Notes under the pieces: model-generated | Database searches by the model: none | Told to the model about the DNA's origin: nothing | The model's input: the letters and a program-made list of their open reading frames with translations, nothing else | Made by a program: the position numbers and the translations under genes | Shown here: piece by piece, positions 1 to 9,211 of the stretch | Position numbering within the stretch: the first letter of the stretch is position 1 | How the letters are laid out: every line of letters begins with the position of its first letter | NCBI RefSeq assembly: GCF_000934725.1 | Contig: NZ_JYNS01000002.1 | Location: 492,969 to 556,968, forward strand | Source of the DNA: Methyloterricola oryzae | GTDB taxonomy: Bacteria > Pseudomonadota > Gammaproteobacteria > Methylococcales > Methylococcaceae | DNA length: 64,000 nucleotides | Direction of reading: 5' to 3'

Positions 1-40
1 GCAGCGCGCGGGCCCCGGGGACAATTCGTCGATTGACGGC

Positions 41-56
41 TAAGTCAAATGACTTA
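41..56. promoter_or_regulatory. Short perfect palindrome, possible operator
   Basis: TAAGTCA-AA-TGACTTA is a perfect 7-bp inverted repeat around a 2-bp centre, about 200 bp upstream of the first transporter-kinase gene. Its size suits a dimeric repressor or activator site, but no regulator in the window can be tied to it, and it may belong to a gene left of the window. Confidence 0.3.
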
Positions 57-184
57 TTGGGAACTGTCGGGGTATGGGATTAGATAACGCGCGTGTCCTG
101 CGCGGTGCGGCGCGCCCTGACCCGGTGCACGCACGCCATGGAATGCGGCCCGGGCACCGCGCAGTTCCCTGACCGGCGGCGCCA

Positions 185-200
185 AGGCATGGCGATTGCT
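185..200 (+). promoter_or_regulatory. Sigma-54-like promoter of first transporter-kinase unit
   Basis: The 16-mer AGGCATGGCGATTGCT fits the sigma-54 consensus TGGCACG-N4-TTGCW with two mismatches and the correct GG-N10-GC spacing. It lies 56 bp before the ATG at 257. A GTGCAC half-site lies at 125-130, but there is no full NtrC-type dyad. The second copy of the unit has a comparable element at 4774-4789, which strengthens the call. Confidence 0.5.
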
Positions 201-256
201 GATGCCTGATTGATGCTGACGGCGGCCCCGGCCGCCGACCCGATTGACGAGATGCC

Positions 257-3200
257 ATGACCACGCCGCCGCAGAAGATCCTCAAGACCCGCCGGGATTA
301 CAACACCTGGGTCGCCAACGAGATGATGGAGGACTATGCGCTGCGCTACGCGCCCAAGGGCTTTCGCAAATGGTCCGAGTTCCGGGTGGCCAACACGGCC
401 TTGGGCGCGGTGTCCTTCCTGGCCCTGGAAGCCATCGGCGGCACCCTGGTGATCAACTACGGCTTCACCAACGCCGCCTGGGCGATCCTGGTGGTGGGCG
501 CCTTGATCTTCTTGACCGGCCTGCCCATCAGCTACTACGCCTCGCGCTACAACCTGGACATGGACCTGCTCACCCGCGGCGCGGGCTTCGGTTATATCGG
601 CTCGACGATCACGTCGCTGATCTACGCCTCCTTCACCTTCATCTTCTTCGCCCTGGAAGCGGCCATCATGTCCCTGGCCCTGGAGCTGTATCTGGACATC
701 CCGCTGCCGGTGGCCTACATCGTCAGTTCCCTGGCCATCATTCCCCTGGTCACCCACGGCATCACCTGGATCAGCCGGCTGCATGCCTGGACCCAGCCCC
801 TGTGGCTGGTGCTGATGGTCTTGCCTTTCCTGATGATCCTGTGGCGCAAGCCGGAATTGATCAGCGACTGGCAGACCTTCGCCGGCCGCAACGAACTCGG
901 AACCGGGTTTTCGCCCCTCGCCTTCGGCGCGGCGGCGACGGTGGCTTTCTCCCTCATCGTGCAGATCGGCGAGCAGGTGGATTTCCTGCGCTTCCTGCCG
1001 GAGAAGACGCCCGCCAACAGCAAGCGTTGGTGGATCGCAAACCTCGTGGCGGGCCCGGGCTGGATCGTGCCGGGCATGGCCAAGCAGTTCGGCGGCGCCT
1101 TTCTCGCCTTCGTGGTGGTGCAGCACGAGGTGCCGCTGGAGCGCGCCAGCGAGCCCACCCAGATGTATCTGGCCGGTTTCCAGTATGTCTTCGCCGATCC
1201 CCGGGTGGCGGCCCTGGCCATGACCGTGTTCGTGGTGCTGTCCCAGGTGAAGATCAATGTGACCAACGCCTATGCCGGGTCCCTGGCCTGGTCGAACTTC
1301 TTCTCGCGCCTCACCCACAGCCACCCCGGCCGCGTGGTGTGGCTGGGATTCAACGTGGCGATCGCCTTCCTGCTCATGGAACTGGGGGTGTTCGGCGCCC
1401 TGGACCAGGTGCTGGGCCTTTATTCCAACGTGGCCATCGCCTGGGTGGGGGCCTTGGTGGCGGACCTGGTGGTGAACAAACCGCTGGGGCTGAGCCCGCC
1501 CTATGTGGAATTCATGCGTGCCCACCTCTACGACATCAACCCCGTGGGCGTCGGCTCCATGCTCATCGCCTCGGCCCTGGCCATCGCCGCCCACGGCGGG
1601 CTCTTCGGCGAGCCCTACCAGTCCTTCGCGCCCTTCATCGCCCTGCTCACCGCCTTCCTGCTGGCCCCCGTCATCGCCGCGCTGACCCGCGGCCGCTTCT
1701 ACATCGCCCGCGAGCGCCCTGACGTGGCGCAACTGGAACATCAGGAGTGCTGCATCTGCGGCCGCGACTTCGAACCCCAGGACAAAACGGTGTGTCCGGT
1801 CTACGAAGGGGTGATCTGCTCATTGTGCTGCAGCCTGGACGCCCGCTGCGGCGACGCCTGCAAGCCTTCCGCGCGCATCGCCGAACAGATCGGCGCCGCC
1901 GCGTCCTTCCTGCTGCCGGCGTCGCTGCCGGCGGTGGTGCGCACCCGCATCGTGCAGTATCTGGTGGTCTTCATCAGCCTCGCCACCGTGCTGGCGGCGG
2001 TGGTGGGCATCATCTACTACCAGGAGCTGATCCAGTACCCGGCGGTCACCGGCGCCGATGGCGACTTCCTGGCCTCGGGCTTCCTCAAGATCTACCTGGC
2101 CCTGCTGGTGCTCATGGGCATCGGCGCCTGGTGGCTGGTGCTCACCGAGGACAGCCGGCGCACGGCCCAGGACGAATCCAACAAGCAGACCCGGCTGTTG
2201 CTCAAGGAAATCGACGAACACCGCCGCACCGACGCCAAGCTGGCCCAGGCGCGGGACGTCGCGGACAAGGCCAACCTGGCCAAGAGCCGCTTCCTGGGCG
2301 GCATGAGCCACGAGTTGCGCAGCCCCCTCAACAGCATCCTGGGCTACAGCGAGATCGTCCTGGCCGACCCGAACCTGGCCGAGAAGCATCGGGAGTACGT
2401 CAACATCGTGCATCAAAGTGGCGAGCACTTGCTGGCCCTGATCGACGACATGCTGGATATCGCCCGCATCGAGTCGCGCAACCTGCAATTGCGCCCGCAA
2501 CCCTTCGAACTGCCGCTACTGATCAACCAGTTGTCCAGCTTCAGCCAACTGGAAGCGGAGAAACGCGGCCTGGCCTTCCGCCTGGACGTGCAGGGCACGC
2601 TGCCCCTGCTGGTCAAGGGCGATCAGCGCCGCATCCGGCAGATTCTCATGAACCTCTTGAGCAACGCCGTCAAGTTCACCCCCCAGGGCGAAGTGCTGTT
2701 CGGGGTGCGCTATGCCGGGGAGATCGCCCACTTCGAAGTCCGGGACACCGGCATCGGGATCGCCCGACAAGACCAGGAGGTTATCTTCCAGCCCTTCCAG
2801 CGCCTGGCCTCGGTCAGCCAGTACCACACGGAAGGCACGGGGCTCGGCCTCACCGTCACCAAGATGCTCACCGATAACATGGGCGGCGAGATCACCCTGG
2901 AGAGTGAGCCGGGCCAGGGCAGCACCTTCCGCCTGCGGTTGTTCCTGCCCAAGCTGAACGGGACCGCGCCCCAGGCCACCTCGGACTGGGTGAGCGGCTA
3001 CCATGGCCAGCGCCGCACCATCCTGGTGACGGACGACCACCCGGCGCAGCGCGCCATGCTGGTCAGCCTGCTCACCGGGCTGGGCTTTTCGGTGCGCCAG
3101 GCCGACTCGGGCGCTTCCTGCCTGGAAGCGGTGGCCCAGGCGGCGCCGGACCTGGTCCTAATGGACCTCATCATGCCGGTGATGGACGGCTTCGAGACGG

Positions 3201-3634
3201 CGCGCCTGCTGCGCCGGAGCGGTTACCAGGGCCCCATGATCGTGGTGTCGGCGAACGCCTACGAATCGGACTTCACCGCCGCCATGGAGTCCGGCTTCAA
3301 CGATTACATCGCCAAGCCAGTGCGCATGTCGGAACTCAAGGACAAGCTGAAGGCCCTGCTGGGCCTGCAATGGCGCTACGAGCAGCCCAGGCCCATCAAC
3401 GGCGCGACGGCCTCGCGCGCGCCCCAGGCCCCGGCGGAACTGTGCCTGCCGGCTTCGGACACCTTGAAAGGCCTGCTGCACTTCGCACAGATCGGCTACA
3501 TCAGCGGCATCGAAAACTACCTCCGGGACCTGGAAGGCAAAGACCCTGCCTACCGCCCCTTCGTGGCCCATGCCACAGCCCTGGCGAAGCAATACCGCCT
3601 GAGGGAACTGCAGCAACTGTTCAGCGGAGAATAG
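257..3634 (+). CDS. NCS1-type permease fused to hybrid histidine kinase (copy 1)
   Basis: A 1125-residue inner-membrane sensor. Residues about 10-490 resemble a purine/cytosine/allantoin permease (NCS1 family) with roughly 12 hydrophobic segments. A cysteine-rich linker follows (C498, C499, C501, C513, C521, C524, C525, C531, C535), then two more membrane segments (about 555-625), a HisKA domain with phospho-acceptor H685 in GGMSHELRSP, a HATPase domain with DTGIGIA and GTGLGL boxes, a receiver domain with D970, and a helical C-terminal domain. The architecture parallels CbrA-type transporter-kinase fusions, so it probably senses or imports a nitrogenous solute; the ligand is unknown. Its response regulator begins 4 nt downstream. 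A near-duplicate lies at 4888-8247. Confidence 0.85.
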   Translation: MTTPPQKILKTRRDYNTWVANEMMEDYALRYAPKGFRKWSEFRVANTALGAVSFLALEAIGGTLVINYGFTNAAWAILVVGALIFLTGLPISYYASRYNLDMDLLTRGAGFGYIGSTITSLIYASFTFIFFALEAAIMSLALELYLDIPLPVAYIVSSLAIIPLVTHGITWISRLHAWTQPLWLVLMVLPFLMILWRKPELISDWQTFAGRNELGTGFSPLAFGAAATVAFSLIVQIGEQVDFLRFLPEKTPANSKRWWIANLVAGPGWIVPGMAKQFGGAFLAFVVVQHEVPLERASEPTQMYLAGFQYVFADPRVAALAMTVFVVLSQVKINVTNAYAGSLAWSNFFSRLTHSHPGRVVWLGFNVAIAFLLMELGVFGALDQVLGLYSNVAIAWVGALVADLVVNKPLGLSPPYVEFMRAHLYDINPVGVGSMLIASALAIAAHGGLFGEPYQSFAPFIALLTAFLLAPVIAALTRGRFYIARERPDVAQLEHQECCICGRDFEPQDKTVCPVYEGVICSLCCSLDARCGDACKPSARIAEQIGAAASFLLPASLPAVVRTRIVQYLVVFISLATVLAAVVGIIYYQELIQYPAVTGADGDFLASGFLKIYLALLVLMGIGAWWLVLTEDSRRTAQDESNKQTRLLLKEIDEHRRTDAKLAQARDVADKANLAKSRFLGGMSHELRSPLNSILGYSEIVLADPNLAEKHREYVNIVHQSGEHLLALIDDMLDIARIESRNLQLRPQPFELPLLINQLSSFSQLEAEKRGLAFRLDVQGTLPLLVKGDQRRIRQILMNLLSNAVKFTPQGEVLFGVRYAGEIAHFEVRDTGIGIARQDQEVIFQPFQRLASVSQYHTEGTGLGLTVTKMLTDNMGGEITLESEPGQGSTFRLRLFLPKLNGTAPQATSDWVSGYHGQRRTILVTDDHPAQRAMLVSLLTGLGFSVRQADSGASCLEAVAQAAPDLVLMDLIMPVMDGFETARLLRRSGYQGPMIVVSANAYESDFTAAMESGFNDYIAKPVRMSELKDKLKALLGLQWRYEQPRPINGATASRAPQAPAELCLPASDTLKGLLHFAQIGYISGIENYLRDLEGKDPAYRPFVAHATALAKQYRLRELQQLFSGE

Positions 3635-3638
3635 AGCC

Positions 3639-4592
3639 ATGAGCACCGTCAAACTGCCGGACCGGGAAGTCGTGCTGATCGTCGACGACACCCCCGCGAA
3701 CCTCAGCCTGCTCACCATCGCCCTGGATCAGGCCGGCCTGGTGGCCTTGGTGGCCCTGGACGCCTACATGGCGCTGGAACAGCTCAAGCTAATCCAGCCC
3801 AGCGTGATCCTGCTGGACCTGATCATGCCGGGCATGGACGGCTTCGAACTGTGCCGAAGGCTCCAGGCCGACCCCGCGACACGAGACATCCCGGTGATCT
3901 TCATGACCGCCATGGACGATACCGAGCACATGGTGCAGGGATTTTCCGACGGCGCCGTGGATTATGTGGTCAAGCCCGTGCGGCCCACCGAGGTGGTGGC
4001 GCGCATCCAGTCGCACCTGCGCCGCTCCCGCCACTCGCGGCAAGCGCGCGCCGCCCTGGAAAGCATGGAGCGCGCGGCGGTGGCCCTGGACGCCGAGGGC
4101 AATGTGCTGTGGATGACGGACCAGGCGCAGCATCTGATGACGCGTAACTACCCGGAGTGCGAGAGCCGCTGCAACCACTGCGGGAGACTGCCGGCTGAAC
4201 TGGCCGAATGGGCGCGGGTAGCCTTGGCCCAGGGAACCGAGGCCGTGTGCGGCTTCGGCGTGACCCCGAATGGCGTGCGCATGAACGCCACCATCAAGCC
4301 CGACGCGGGTCTGCGCGGCGGTATCCTCTGGATCAGCGAGGAAAAGGAGGAGAAAGAAGAGAGACAGGCCTGGGCCATGGACTCGGTGCGCGAGCAGCTT
4401 GGCTTGACTGCCCGCGAGGCGGAAATCCTGATGTGGGTCGCCTATGGCAAGACCAACCGGCAGATCGGCGAGATTCTGGGCATCAGCCCGCGCACGGTGA
4501 ACAAGCACTTGGACCACGTTTACATGAAGCTCGGCGTGGAGACCCGCGCCGCCGCCACCGCCATCGCCATCCGCAACAGCCAGGCGGCTTGA
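3639..4592 (+). CDS. REC-LuxR response regulator (partner of copy 1 kinase)
   Basis: A 317-residue response regulator. The receiver domain (about 10-130) carries the DD pair of LIVDDTP, phospho-acceptor D60 in LLDLIMPGMDG and the KP lysine. A middle segment (about 145-245) with several cysteines (CESRCNHCG) resembles no domain I can name. A LuxR/FixJ-type helix-turn-helix occupies about 256-311 (LTAREAEILM, TVNKHLDHVY). It starts 4 nt after the kinase stop, so the two are cotranscribed and presumably a cognate pair. Targets are unknown; the sigma-54-like promoter upstream implies an additional layer of control. Confidence 0.9.
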   Translation: MSTVKLPDREVVLIVDDTPANLSLLTIALDQAGLVALVALDAYMALEQLKLIQPSVILLDLIMPGMDGFELCRRLQADPATRDIPVIFMTAMDDTEHMVQGFSDGAVDYVVKPVRPTEVVARIQSHLRRSRHSRQARAALESMERAAVALDAEGNVLWMTDQAQHLMTRNYPECESRCNHCGRLPAELAEWARVALAQGTEAVCGFGVTPNGVRMNATIKPDAGLRGGILWISEEKEEKEERQAWAMDSVREQLGLTAREAEILMWVAYGKTNRQIGEILGISPRTVNKHLDHVYMKLGVETRAAATAIAIRNSQAA

Positions 4593-4639
4593 CCGGTTTC
4601 TGCCGGGGGTGGCCGCCGAGGGGCAGCACGCGCCCAATC

Positions 4640-4674
4640 TGCACCACGCCAGTGCATCCACGCGGTGAATGCAC
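4640..4674. promoter_or_regulatory. NtrC-like enhancer site
   Basis: TGCAC-N7-GTGCA at 4640-4656 matches the NtrC dyad exactly in both half-sites and spacing. An adjacent inverted pair GTGCAT (4652-4657) and ATGCAC (4669-4674) may be a second, weaker site. The cluster lies about 100-130 bp upstream of a sigma-54-like promoter at 4774, a normal enhancer distance. Nitrogen control is an inference from the motif. Confidence 0.5.
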
Positions 4675-4773
4675 CGTGGCGCAGCAGGCCCTCGCGACGC
4701 CCCCGCCCCCGCCATTCCGTGAAAGACCAGATTCCGAGCGCTCTGCTGCGGTTTGTCCGTGGCATTAGCGCAA

Positions 4774-4789
4774 CGGCCTGTTGTTTGCA
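4774..4789 (+). promoter_or_regulatory. Sigma-54-like promoter of second transporter-kinase unit
   Basis: CGGCCTGTTGTTTGCA has GG-N10-GC spacing, an intact GGC at -24 and a perfect TTGCA at -12, with three mismatches in the rest of the -24 box. The predicted start near 4800 leaves a leader of about 88 nt before the GTG at 4888. Confidence 0.5.
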
Positions 4790-4887
4790 TGCAATCCCTG
4801 CCATAGCGGCCGCAATCCAAGCCGCACCGAAGGCGCTCATCAGAAAGGCGCTGCCGCAGACAACGATCGCATGAGGAATACCGCTAC

Positions 4888-7800
4888 GTGGGGGCACTGG
4901 GTCAGCAGTCCATCGCCAAGATCAGGCGCGATTACAACGCCTGGGTCGCCAACGAGACCCTGGAAGACTACGCCCTGCGCTTCACCCCCCGTTCCTTCCG
5001 CAAGTGGTCGGAATGGCGGGTGGCCAACACCGCCTTCGGCTCGATTTCCTTCCTGGTCCTGGAGGCCATCGGCGGCAGCCTGGCCATCCATTACGGCTTC
5101 GAGAACGCCTGTTGGGCGATCCTCGCCGTGGGACTCATCGTATTCCTCACCGGCTTGCCCATCGCCTACTACGCCGCGAAGCACCATATCGACATGGACT
5201 TGCTGACCCGCGGCGCGGGCTTCGGCTACATCGGCTCCACCCTCACCTCCCTGATCTACGCCTCCTTCACCTTCACCCTGTTCGCGCTGGAGGCCTCCAT
5301 CATGTCCCTGGCGCTGGAACTGTATTTCGGCATTCCCATCGCCCTGGCGCACCTGATCAGCGCCCTGGTGATCGTGCCCCTGGTGACCTACGGCATCACC
5401 AACATCAACCGGCTGCAATTGTGGACCCAGCCCCTGTGGCTGGCGCTGTTGATCGCGCCCTTCGCCGCCATCCTGTGGAAGGAACCCCAGGCCCTGGCGG
5501 GCCTGGTGACCTTCGAAGGCGCCGCCGGCGCTCCGCTGGGTTTCAACTGGGTCGCGTTTGGGGCCGCCTGCACCGTCGCCTTTTCCATGGTGGCGCAGAT
5601 CGGCGAACAGGTGGACTTCCTGCGCTTCCTGCCGCAGAAAACGCCCGAAAACCGGCTGCGCTGGTGGGCCGCTACCTTGATAGCGGGGCCGGGCTGGATC
5701 TTCATGGGGGTGGCGCGGCAACTGGGTGGGGCGCTCCTGGCCTATCTCGCCATTCGCCACGGCGTGGCCAGCGAACACGCCCACGAACCGACCCAGATGT
5801 ATCTGGTGGCCTACGGCCAGCTCTTCGCCAGTCCCCAGTGGGCGCTGGCGGCCACCGTGCTGCTGGTGGTGGTCTCGCAGGTCAAGATCAACGTGACCAA
5901 TGCCTATGCCGGCTCCCTGGCCTGGTCCAATTTCTTCTCGCGCCTTACCCACAGCCATCCCGGCCGGGTGGTGTGGCTGGTGTTCAACGTCGCCATCGCC
6001 CTGCTGCTCATGGAGCTGGGCGTGTTCGGCGCCCTGGAGCGCGTGCTCGGCCTGTTCTCCAATGTGGCCATCGCCTGGATCGGCGCCCTGGTGGCGGATC
6101 TCGTAATCAACAAGCCCCTGGGACTGAGCCCCGCCCATGTGGAATTCAAGCGCGCCTACCTCTACGACATCAACCCGGTGGGGGTGGTATCCATGCTCAG
6201 CGCCTCGGCGGTGTCCATCGCCGCCTACCTGGGCCTGTTCGGGGAAGTGCCCCAGGCTTTTTCGCCCTTCCTGGCCCTGGGTCTCGCCTTCGCGCTGACA
6301 CCGCTCTTGGCGCGGCTTACCGCCGGCCGCTATTACACCGCCCGCGACCGCGAGCACTGGGGCAAGGCTGACGCCCAGGCGCGCTGCTGCATCTGCAACA
6401 ACCACTTCGAGGCGGAGGACAAGGCCTATTGCCCGGCCTACCAGGACGCCATCTGCTCCCTCTGCTGCACCCTGGACGCCCGTTGCCATGATTCCTGCAA
6501 GCCCCAGGCGCGCCTGGACAGCCAGTTGCAGCGCCTTGCGGAATGGGTGCTGCCGCCGCGCCTGTCGCCACGCCTGAAACTGCGGCTGCTGCAGTTCGCC
6601 CTGATCTATGCCCTGCTGGCCGCCGTCACCGGGGTCTTCCTGGGGGTGATCTACTACCAGGACCTCCTGGGCCTGGATGATGCGCCAGCCATGGCGGCCC
6701 TGCTGCACGCCAACTTCATCAAGGTCTACTGCTCGCTGCTGGTCTTCCTGGGCCTTGGCGCCTGGTGGCTGGTACTGAACAACGAAAGCCGCCAGGTGGC
6801 CCAGGAGGAATCCAACCGCCAGACCCTGCGCCTGCTCAAGGAGATCGATGAGCATGGCAAGACCGACGCCCAGTTGCAGGAGGCGCGCGAGGCCGCCGAC
6901 CGCGCCAATCAGGCCAAGAGCCGCTTTCTCGGCGGCATGAGCCACGAGATTCGCACACCGCTGAATAGCATTCTGGGCTATGCGCAGATCCTCAAGAAGG
7001 ACCCCGCCATCCCGCTGCACCGGCGCGATGCGGTGGAAATCATCGAACGCAGCGGCGAGCACCTGGCGCGCCTGGTGGAGGACATTCTCGATATCGCCCG
7101 CATCGAAGCGCGCAAGCTGGAACTGGCGCGCGAACCCATCGATTTCACCGCCTTGGTGGATCAGATGGTGCGCATGTTCAAGCCCCAGGCGGAAGCCAAG
7201 GGCCTGGGCTTCCGCTGCCAGATCACCGACACGCTCCCCAAGCGCATCCGAGGCGACGAGAAGCGGGTCGGCCAGATCCTCATCAACCTGTTGGGCAACG
7301 CGGTCAAGTTCACCCGGCATGGCGAAGTGATCCTGCGCGTCAGCTACAGCGGCGAGGTGGCCCAGTTCCAGGTGATCGACACCGGCGAAGGCATCCCCGA
7401 AGACCAGCAGGACAGCATCTACCTGCCCTTCAACCGTCTGGAGAGCGCGCGCAATAGCGCCGTGGGCGGCAGCGGGCTAGGGCTGACCATCTGCAAGATC
7501 CTCACCGAGATCATGGGCGGCGAACTGAGTCTGAAGAGTCAGCCAGGACTGGGCGCCTGCTTCACCGTCAAGCTGTTCCTTCCGGACCTGCGCAGCCAGG
7601 CGCCGGCGGAGGAGCCGTCCGAAATCAGCGGTTATGCCGGGCCGCGCCGGTCAGTGCTGGTGGTCGACGACCAGGCCGAACACCGTGGCCTGTTGATCTC
7701 CATCCTGCGACCTCTGGGCTTCGAGGTGGAGGAGGCCGCCAGCGGCGAGGACTGCTTGAAGCGGGCCATGGACAATCCCCCTGACTTGATCCTGCTGGAC

Positions 7801-8247
7801 CTGATCATGCCGGGCATGGGCGGGGCCGAAGCCGCCCGTCGCCTGCGCGAAGCCGGCTGCCGCGCCTCCCTCATCGTCATCAGCGCCAACGCCTACCAGG
7901 CCGACCGCCGATCCGCCTTTGCCGCCGGTTGCGACAACTTTATCGCCAAGCCCATTCAGATCCCCGAACTGCTGCGCAAGCTGCGCCTGCACCTGGCGCT
8001 GGACTGGACCTATGGCCCGGTGCCCGCGCCTTATTTGGCTCCCCCGCCGCCCATGGTCCTGCCGCCCGGCGAACACCTGGCGGCCCTGCAACGGTATGCG
8101 CGCATGGGCGATCTGCGTGGACTCACCGACCGGCTGCAGGACCTGGCCAGCGAGGATTTCCAGTATCTACCCTTCGCCATGCACCTGCAGGGGCTGGCCA
8201 AGGATTTCCGACTTGCCGACATCAAGCAATTTCTTCAGGAGGCCTGA
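4888..8247 (+). CDS. NCS1-type permease fused to hybrid histidine kinase (copy 2)
   Basis: A 1119-residue paralogue of the 257-3634 protein with the same domain order: NCS1-like permease (about 10-490), cysteine cluster starting C500/C501/C503, two membrane helices, HisKA with H686 in GGMSHEIRTP, HATPase, receiver with D971, and C-terminal helical domain. The permease half is almost superimposable on copy 1 (shared stretches such as LTRGAGFGYIGST and SQVKINVTNAYAG), while linker and receiver tips differ, so the copies probably sense related but different ligands or states. The GTG start is chosen because GAGGA lies about 10 nt upstream and the N-terminus then aligns with copy 1. Confidence 0.85.
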   Translation: MGALGQQSIAKIRRDYNAWVANETLEDYALRFTPRSFRKWSEWRVANTAFGSISFLVLEAIGGSLAIHYGFENACWAILAVGLIVFLTGLPIAYYAAKHHIDMDLLTRGAGFGYIGSTLTSLIYASFTFTLFALEASIMSLALELYFGIPIALAHLISALVIVPLVTYGITNINRLQLWTQPLWLALLIAPFAAILWKEPQALAGLVTFEGAAGAPLGFNWVAFGAACTVAFSMVAQIGEQVDFLRFLPQKTPENRLRWWAATLIAGPGWIFMGVARQLGGALLAYLAIRHGVASEHAHEPTQMYLVAYGQLFASPQWALAATVLLVVVSQVKINVTNAYAGSLAWSNFFSRLTHSHPGRVVWLVFNVAIALLLMELGVFGALERVLGLFSNVAIAWIGALVADLVINKPLGLSPAHVEFKRAYLYDINPVGVVSMLSASAVSIAAYLGLFGEVPQAFSPFLALGLAFALTPLLARLTAGRYYTARDREHWGKADAQARCCICNNHFEAEDKAYCPAYQDAICSLCCTLDARCHDSCKPQARLDSQLQRLAEWVLPPRLSPRLKLRLLQFALIYALLAAVTGVFLGVIYYQDLLGLDDAPAMAALLHANFIKVYCSLLVFLGLGAWWLVLNNESRQVAQEESNRQTLRLLKEIDEHGKTDAQLQEAREAADRANQAKSRFLGGMSHEIRTPLNSILGYAQILKKDPAIPLHRRDAVEIIERSGEHLARLVEDILDIARIEARKLELAREPIDFTALVDQMVRMFKPQAEAKGLGFRCQITDTLPKRIRGDEKRVGQILINLLGNAVKFTRHGEVILRVSYSGEVAQFQVIDTGEGIPEDQQDSIYLPFNRLESARNSAVGGSGLGLTICKILTEIMGGELSLKSQPGLGACFTVKLFLPDLRSQAPAEEPSEISGYAGPRRSVLVVDDQAEHRGLLISILRPLGFEVEEAASGEDCLKRAMDNPPDLILLDLIMPGMGGAEAARRLREAGCRASLIVISANAYQADRRSAFAAGCDNFIAKPIQIPELLRKLRLHLALDWTYGPVPAPYLAPPPPMVLPPGEHLAALQRYARMGDLRGLTDRLQDLASEDFQYLPFAMHLQGLAKDFRLADIKQFLQEA

Positions 8248-8248
8248 C

Positions 8249-9181
8249 ATGCGTTACCGCTCGTTACACACCCAAGGTACGGTGATGATCGTCGACGACG
8301 TGCCCGCCAACCTGGCCCTGCTCTCCGACGCCCTGGAGGAAGCGGGCTACCGCGTGCTGGTGGCCACCGACGGGGCCTGTGCCCTGGAACAACTGCGCTA
8401 TGTGAAGCCGGACGTGATCCTGCTGGACGGCATGATGCCGGGCATGGACGGGTTCGAGACCTGCCGGCGGCTCAAGGATGATTCGTCCACCGCCGCCATC
8501 CCGGTCATCTTCATGACGGCCCTGGGCGAGTTGGACGATCTGCTGCGCGGCTTCGACGAGGGCGCGGTGGACTACATCGTCAAGCCCATCCGCAACGAGG
8601 AGGTCCTGGCCCGGGTCGGCGCCCACACGGCCCAGGCCCGCGCCGTGCACCGGGCCGAAACGGCCCTGACCCAGAGCGGGCTGGCGGCGATGGCGGTGGA
8701 CGGTGGCGGGCGCATCACCTGGATGACCGAGCCCGCGGCGGAATGGCTGTCGGATCTGCTGGCGGGCGAATCCACGGCCTCGGTGCCGGGAACCCTGCCC
8801 CCGGCCCTGAAGGAATGGGCGCAGCCGGTCCTGCGCTCAGGGATTCTCGTGCCCGAGTTCTCCACCACCAAGGGCGGCGCCCGCTACACCGCCTGCGTCG
8901 CCCCGGCGGAGAGCGGCGGGGAGTTCTTGCTGATGCTGCACAAGCGCTCCGGCGACTGGAACCTGGAACGCCTGCGCGGCAGCCTGGGCCTGACCTTCAA
9001 GGAAGCCGAGGTGCTGATGTGGGTGGCGCGCGGCAAGACCAACCGCGAGGTGGGCATGATCCTCGGCAGCAGCCCGCGCACGGTGAACAAGCACCTGGAG
9101 CATGTGTTCGAGAAGCTGGGCGTGGAAACCCGCAGCGCCGCCGTGGCTATCGCCACGGAGAAGGCGCGGGCCGAAGCCTGA
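8249..9181 (+). CDS. REC-LuxR response regulator (partner of copy 2 kinase)
   Basis: A 310-residue response regulator paralogous to 3639-4592. The start at 8249 is preceded by AGGAGG and lies one base after the kinase stop; longer upstream starts would run inside the kinase gene. The receiver contains IVDDVP, phospho-acceptor D60 in LLDGMMPG, and IVKP. The LuxR helix-turn-helix spans about 248-303 (RTVNKHLEHVF). The middle domain has lost the cysteines seen in copy 1, so that region has diverged. The HTH recognition region is nearly identical to copy 1, so the two regulators may compete for the same DNA sites. Confidence 0.9.
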   Translation: MRYRSLHTQGTVMIVDDVPANLALLSDALEEAGYRVLVATDGACALEQLRYVKPDVILLDGMMPGMDGFETCRRLKDDSSTAAIPVIFMTALGELDDLLRGFDEGAVDYIVKPIRNEEVLARVGAHTAQARAVHRAETALTQSGLAAMAVDGGGRITWMTEPAAEWLSDLLAGESTASVPGTLPPALKEWAQPVLRSGILVPEFSTTKGGARYTACVAPAESGGEFLLMLHKRSGDWNLERLRGSLGLTFKEAEVLMWVARGKTNREVGMILGSSPRTVNKHLEHVFEKLGVETRSAAVAIATEKARAEA

Positions 9182-9211
9182 GGCATCGAGGCTGCGCCGG
9201 GGTCTAGCTCC

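Noticed and set aside
4759..4774. TGGCATTAGCGCAACG as a sigma-54 promoter
   Set aside because: The -24 half is good, but no GC lies at the required 10-bp spacing; the overlapping downstream element at 4774-4789 fits better.
4840..7320. An 826-codon open frame on the minus strand opposite the second kinase gene
   Set aside because: The composition is Gly/His/Gln-rich as expected from the antisense of a GC-rich gene, it has no domain, and the plus-strand gene has clear motifs over the same DNA. The same applies to the long antisense frames at 80-1741 and 17824-19998.
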